Origin: Verrucomicrobiaceae bacterium UBA7681
GTDB taxonomy: Bacteria; Verrucomicrobiota; Verrucomicrobiia; Verrucomicrobiales; Verrucomicrobiaceae
Length of the DNA stretch: 17,887 nt
Assembly (NCBI GenBank): GCA_002482965.1
Contig: DLGZ01000080.1
Location: forward strand, 155,167-173,053
Direction: 5' to 3'
Shown: piece after piece, positions 14,152-17,887 of the stretch
How positions within the stretch are numbered: the stretch's first letter is position 1
How the letters are laid out: each line of letters begins with the position of its first letter
Position numbers and translations under genes: made by a program
The notes under the pieces: model-generated
Databases searched by the model: none
Told to the model about the DNA's origin: nothing
Seen by the model: the letters and a program-made list of their open reading frames with translations, nothing else

Positions 14152-15303
14152 ATGAAATGCATCGTCCTATCCATTGCTATCGCGCTGAGTTTTGTCACGG
14201 CCTCGCATGGTCAGATGGCAGGTGTCAAAGCGGAGCGTGATCTCGCCTACGTCGAAGGCGGGCATGAGCGGCAAAAGCTCGACCTCTATCTGCCGGAGAA
14301 AGCCGAAGGCCCGCTGCCGCTCATCATCTGGGTGCACGGTGGAGGCTGGCAGAACGGCAGCAAGGATGGCTGCCCGCCTCTGCGTGCCGGTTATGTTGCG
14401 CAGGGTTATGCGGTGGCCAGCATCAATTACCGCCTGAGCGGCCACGCGGTGTTTCCAGCGCAGATCGAGGATTGCAAGGCTGCGATCCGTTGGCTGCGGG
14501 CGCATGCCAAGGAGTATTCGCTCGATCCGCAGCGCTTCGGCGTGTGGGGCAGTTCGGCAGGCGGGCACCTGGTGGCGCTGATCGGCACCAGCGGCGATGT
14601 GAAGGAGTTCGACGTGGGAGCCAACCTGGATCAATCCAGCCGCGTACAGGCAGTGTGCGATTACTACGGCCCGACAGACTTCACGGTGTTTGTCACCACA
14701 CCAGGCTACGAGAGCCATGCAACGGATGCTTCACCCGAAGCGAAGCTGATCGGTGGTGCCGTGATGCAAAACAAAGACAAGGCCGCGCGGGTGAATCCAA
14801 TCACCTACGTGACCAAAGATGACCCTCCCTATCTCATCGTACATGGCGACAAGGATCCCACCGTGCCGATCAATCAGAGCCAGCTTCTATTTGAAGCTCT
14901 GAAGAAAACCGAGGTTAGCGCGCATTTTCACACGATCCACGGCGCAGGACACGGCGGGCCGGGTTTTGCTGGCAAAAACATCGACGACATGGTCAGCCAG
15001 TTCTTCGCCGAGCGGCTGCAAAGCAACTCGGCAAAGAGGGAGGATATCACCACCGAAAGCACCACCGATGCGCCGACGGTGGCGCGCGATTCACGTATAG
15101 GAGAGCTGCCCGCAGGCGGGCGGCGCGGCATTCCCTGGAAGGTGGTCATCGGCCGGGATGATAAGAATAAAGACGGCAAGATCAGCAAAGAGGAGTTCAG
15201 CGGTCCTCCACAGCTCTTTCTGTGGATTGATCAAAATAGCGACGGCATCATGGAGCAGTCAGAGCATGAGGCCTTCGTGAACCGGCCCGCCCCTCAGCCC
15301 TGA
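14152..15303 (+). CDS. Secreted alpha/beta-hydrolase esterase with C-terminal EF-hands
   Basis: 383-aa exported enzyme. Signal peptide about 1-20 (MKCIVLSIAIALSFVTASHG). The hydrolase domain (about 28-290) is of the BD-FAE/hormone-sensitive-lipase-like type: oxyanion-hole motif HGGGW 62-66, nucleophile elbow GSSAGG 133-138 with Ser135, acid Asp235 in HGDKDPTVP, and catalytic His267 in HGAGHGG. Enzymes of this type cleave small esters, often acetyl or feruloyl groups on polysaccharides, but the substrate is not visible here. A linker (295-330) leads to two EF-hand calcium loops, DKNKDGKISKEE at 337-348 and DQNSDGIMEQSE at 360-371. The acidic residues at the calcium-binding positions are kept, so calcium binding is expected. 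It lies 44 nt after the protease gene, and a hairpin terminator follows closely. Confidence 0.88.
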   Translation: MKCIVLSIAIALSFVTASHGQMAGVKAERDLAYVEGGHERQKLDLYLPEKAEGPLPLIIWVHGGGWQNGSKDGCPPLRAGYVAQGYAVASINYRLSGHAVFPAQIEDCKAAIRWLRAHAKEYSLDPQRFGVWGSSAGGHLVALIGTSGDVKEFDVGANLDQSSRVQAVCDYYGPTDFTVFVTTPGYESHATDASPEAKLIGGAVMQNKDKAARVNPITYVTKDDPPYLIVHGDKDPTVPINQSQLLFEALKKTEVSAHFHTIHGAGHGGPGFAGKNIDDMVSQFFAERLQSNSAKREDITTESTTDAPTVARDSRIGELPAGGRRGIPWKVVIGRDDKNKDGKISKEEFSGPPQLFLWIDQNSDGIMEQSEHEAFVNRPAPQP

Positions 15304-15315
15304 GGGGTGCGAGAT

Positions 15316-15336
15316 TTCGCTTCCCAAGCGAATTTT
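15316..15336 (+). terminator. Intrinsic terminator after the esterase gene
   Basis: TTCGCTT (15316-15322) and AAGCGAA (15326-15332) form a perfect 7-bp stem with a CCC loop, followed at once by TTTT (15333-15336). It starts 13 nt after the esterase stop and precedes the next start (15370) by 34 nt, so it probably ends the serS-protease-esterase transcript. The U run is short, so termination may be partial. Confidence 0.65.
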
Positions 15337-15369
15337 GAACCTTTAACATCGCCTGAACTCCAACAGGCC

Positions 15370-16326
15370 ATGTACAAGCATCGACTTACCTTTGTCACAG
15401 CGGCTCTCCTGAGCACGGTCTTTTCCGCCAAAATCCGCGCCGAAGGTGACTGGAACGTGAAAAGCGCGGAACGCCCGAAGGTCGCGATCTATGCCGAGGA
15501 TGTGACGGTGGACGGCACCCGCCGCCCAGATCTGGGCCGGGCGCTGGCGGACAGCCTCAGCACCAACCTGCTGCGCCGTGGTCAGATGCGGGTGTTTAAT
15601 CTGACCACCCAGGAAACCACGACCGGGACGCAGACCCTGGCGCTGCCCAAGGATGTGCAGGGCAAGCTTCCGGCGCTCGACAAGGACATCGACTACCTGC
15701 TGAGCTTCAATTTGTTTTCGAACTCCAACGAGCATCGGCTGACAGTCAAAAAGACGCGTGTTTCGACTTCGGAGCTGATGGATTCGCACCAGTTCTTCAC
15801 CTATGGCCGGGTGAGTGATGTGTTCGCGCTTGTGGGCAAGATCGTGGATCGTGTTGATCCGCTGCCGGTGCGCCACAATTTCCCGGTCACTCAATCCCCG
15901 GCGGCGATCCGTGCCGCACAGCCTGATCAAACTCCGTATCAGGCTTGGTGGAATGGCGATTACGCCAATCCGGGCAGCCCGGCCTACGATCCATGGCGTG
16001 CCAACAATGTGGCGCAGTATGATCTGAGCAAGGTGCCGAAGGCGCTGACCTACCAGGAACTGGGCTCCATCCAGCACATCAACACCACTTGGAGATTCAC
16101 CGTCGTCAAGCCGGTCAAAGGTGTGCAGTTGAGCAGCCGCGATCCGCTGCATGTACTCTACGATGAGGGCGACGTGTATGCCAATCTTCGGGTCGGCACG
16201 GTGGAGCAGGCCGGAGTCATTGCCGATTACGGCGGCATGACGCCGGATCACCACAAGCTGTTCAATGGAGACAAGGTCTTCGGCTGGTACTCAGCGCCGC
16301 AGGAGAAGGCGGCGAACACGAAGTAG
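15370..16326 (+). CDS. Secreted protein with CsgG/LpoB-like N-terminal region
   Basis: 318 aa from ATG 15370, chosen because it begins a good signal peptide (MYKHRLTFVTAALLSTVFSAKIRAEG, cleavage near 24); a longer frame from 15307 would put non-signal residues in front and overlap the terminator. The mature N-terminal part (about 35-130) has the pattern of the CsgG/LpoB fold: a strand KVAIYAEDVTV, a helix GRALADSLSTNLLRRG and a strand MRVFNLTT. This is inference from pattern only. There is no lipobox, unlike true CsgG or LpoB. The rest (about 165-318) has Trp/Pro/Asn-rich stretches (YQAWWNGDYANPGSPAYDPW) and a beta-rich end mentioning no known motif. The function is unknown; envelope localisation is likely. 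Confidence 0.7.
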   Translation: MYKHRLTFVTAALLSTVFSAKIRAEGDWNVKSAERPKVAIYAEDVTVDGTRRPDLGRALADSLSTNLLRRGQMRVFNLTTQETTTGTQTLALPKDVQGKLPALDKDIDYLLSFNLFSNSNEHRLTVKKTRVSTSELMDSHQFFTYGRVSDVFALVGKIVDRVDPLPVRHNFPVTQSPAAIRAAQPDQTPYQAWWNGDYANPGSPAYDPWRANNVAQYDLSKVPKALTYQELGSIQHINTTWRFTVVKPVKGVQLSSRDPLHVLYDEGDVYANLRVGTVEQAGVIADYGGMTPDHHKLFNGDKVFGWYSAPQEKAANTK

Positions 16327-16379
16327 GGTTGATATGGCTTTGACGTGGGCTATTGGCACAGCCGCCAAATCCCGCCCTT

Positions 16380-17887
16380 ATGCTGCAGCTCTCCCAAGTT
16401 CTTCTTCCAGTCGATCATCAAGATGATGATCTGCGTCGTGCGGTGGTGAAGCAGCTCGGCGCGAGCGATGGAGACATCATCAGCCTCAAAGTGAAGCAGC
16501 GGGCGATTGATGCCCGGCGCGGGCATGTTGAGTTCAGTTTCACGCTCCTCGTTGAGGTGAAGGACGAGGCGCGTGTGCTCAAACGCATCGGCAAAAATCC
16601 CCGCATCGTCCCGGCTACTGAGGAGACCTATCAAGAAGTGGCGCAAAATGTGACCCGTTCGGCGTCTGCGAGGCCGGTGATCGTCGGCACCGGGCCGTGT
16701 GGCTTGTTTTGCGGTCTGGTGCTGGCACGTGCGGGTTTGAAGCCGCTGCTGCTGGAACGTGGCAAGGCTGCCGGGGAACGTGCGCGTGATGTGACCGGCT
16801 TCTGGCGTCGCGGCTGGGATTTCAATCCGGAATCGAACGTGCAGTTCGGTGAAGGCGGAGCCGGCACCTTTTCGGACGGCAAGCTCTACACGCAGATTCG
16901 TGATCGTGAGCACCGCATCCCATGGCTGCTCCGTGAAATGGTGGCCGCAGGGGCGCCGGAGGACATCTTGATCAAAAGCAGGCCGCACATCGGCACGGAC
17001 CGGCTCATCAAGGTCGTGCGGCATGTGCGCGAGGAGATCATCGCCTTGGGTGGCGAGGTGCGTTTTGGTGCCCGTGTGGCGGATGTGGTGATCGAAGACG
17101 GCGTGATGCGCGCGGTGACGCTGGCGGATGGTGAAACGATCGAAGGCTCGCGTTTCATCTTCAGCATCGGCCATAGCTCAAGGGATACGTTTTACATGCT
17201 GCATCGTCATGGTGTGCCGTTTGAGGCCAAGCCATTTTCCATCGGCGTGCGCATTGAGCACCCACAGAAGATGATCGACCGTAGTCTGTACGGCAAATGG
17301 GCCGGGGATAAGCGGCTGGGTTCAGCGCCCTACAAGTTCGTCGCGCACTGCGGCACGGGCCGTGCGGCCTACAGTTTTTGCATGTGTCCCGGCGGACTCG
17401 TCGTGGCGGCCACTTCGGAGCCGGGCATGGTGGTGACCAACGGCATGAGCAGCTATGCGCGTGAGGAATCTAATGCGAACAGCGGCTTCATGGTGGATGT
17501 GCGGCCTGAGGACATGCCTGCGGGGGATGTGCTGAGCGGCATCGAATTTCAGCGCAATCTTGAGCGTCGGGCCTTCGTGCTCGGTGGCAGTAATTATCAC
17601 GCGCCAGCGCAGTTGCTGGGTGATTTCCTCGCAGGACGCGCCTCGACCGGCCCCGGCAAGGTCCTGCCCTCCTATGAGCCGGGTGTGGTGTGGTCGAATT
17701 TGTGCGAGGTGCTGCCTGAATACACGATCGAGACGATTCAGGAGGCGATTCCGCGCATCGACAAAAGCCTGCCAGGCTTTGCCTTGGAGGACGCCGTGCT
17801 CACGGGCGTCGAAACGCGTAGTTCCTCGCCCGCACGTATCCCGCGTGATGCGCAGACGCTGGAATGCATCAGCGTGAAGCATTTTTA
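16380..17887 (+). CDS. FAD-dependent dehydrogenase (COG2509-like), 3' end cut by window
   Basis: Open frame of 502 codons without a stop, continuing past the window. The N-terminal 95 residues form a small domain (includes RAIDARRGHVEFSF) typical of the large uncharacterised FAD dehydrogenases, followed by the dinucleotide-binding motif VIVGTGPCGLFCGLVLARAG (100-119, GTGPCG 103-108) and an acidic strand end LLLERG. FGEGGAGTFSDGKL at 156-169 is the family hallmark. The family usually ends soon after a PAGEGAGYAGGI-type motif, which would fall just beyond the window edge. The reaction is not known for this family. ATG 16380 has no SD and is preceded by CCCGCCCTT, as in serS. The 53-nt gap upstream has no clear promoter or terminator. 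Confidence 0.85.
   Translation, partial: MLQLSQVLLPVDHQDDDLRRAVVKQLGASDGDIISLKVKQRAIDARRGHVEFSFTLLVEVKDEARVLKRIGKNPRIVPATEETYQEVAQNVTRSASARPVIVGTGPCGLFCGLVLARAGLKPLLLERGKAAGERARDVTGFWRRGWDFNPESNVQFGEGGAGTFSDGKLYTQIRDREHRIPWLLREMVAAGAPEDILIKSRPHIGTDRLIKVVRHVREEIIALGGEVRFGARVADVVIEDGVMRAVTLADGETIEGSRFIFSIGHSSRDTFYMLHRHGVPFEAKPFSIGVRIEHPQKMIDRSLYGKWAGDKRLGSAPYKFVAHCGTGRAAYSFCMCPGGLVVAATSEPGMVVTNGMSSYAREESNANSGFMVDVRPEDMPAGDVLSGIEFQRNLERRAFVLGGSNYHAPAQLLGDFLAGRASTGPGKVLPSYEPGVVWSNLCEVLPEYTIETIQEAIPRIDKSLPGFALEDAVLTGVETRSSSPARIPRDAQTLECISVKHF

Noticed and set aside
16327..16379. Sigma70 promoter before the FAD dehydrogenase (TTGACG near 16340)
   Set aside because: No -10 element lies 16-18 nt downstream, so a single -35-like hexamer is not enough.

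Overview
This looks like chromosomal DNA from a GC-rich Gram-negative bacterium, most likely a member of the Verrucomicrobia (Prosthecobacter or Verrucomicrobium type). That is an inference from style, not from a search. The clues are a large Hanks-type kinase fused to a beta-propeller-like sensor, a secreted esterase with C-terminal EF-hands, several secreted proteins of unknown function, and few good Shine-Dalgarno (SD) sequences in front of genes. No rRNA, tRNA, CRISPR array, transposase or phage gene was seen.

Layout. (1) Positions 1-669 hold a tandem duplication of a roughly 315-350 bp unit. Each copy carries a nearly identical 168-nt leader followed by a short, diverged ORF of 47 or 60 codons. 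(2) A hairpin at 693-716 lies between this element and a long block of minus-strand genes. (3) Positions 730-11803 read leftward: argS, a 1089-aa Ser/Thr kinase, birA, a cation diffusion facilitator, a HAD phosphatase, two small membrane proteins, a hotdog thioesterase, a small lipoprotein and a cysteine desulfurase. From the desulfurase to birA the genes are tightly packed (gaps of 1-49 nt or a 4-nt overlap, apart from one 155-nt gap), so they are probably transcribed together. (4) A divergent intergenic region at 11804-11891 separates them from a rightward series: serS, a secreted trypsin-like protease, a secreted esterase with EF-hands, a hairpin terminator, a secreted protein resembling CsgG/LpoB, and an FAD-dependent dehydrogenase that runs off the window end.

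How the genes relate. Most are housekeeping: two aminoacyl-tRNA synthetases, a biotin ligase and a cysteine desulfurase for sulfur transfer or Fe-S assembly. Around them lie export and signalling genes. The kinase has a cytoplasmic catalytic domain, one membrane span and a large presumably periplasmic sensor. The protease, esterase and CsgG-like protein all carry signal peptides and follow serS, suggesting a cell-envelope module, although a terminator splits it.

I did not find a clear new defence or metabolic system. The best candidate for something undescribed is the tandem leader and small-peptide element at the left edge: its non-coding leader is better conserved between copies (about 95%) than the peptide-coding part (about 78%), and a leader hairpin is kept through a base-pair-preserving change. 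A second candidate is the 68-nt gap upstream of argS, almost all of which can fold, with the likely ribosome-binding site inside one hairpin.
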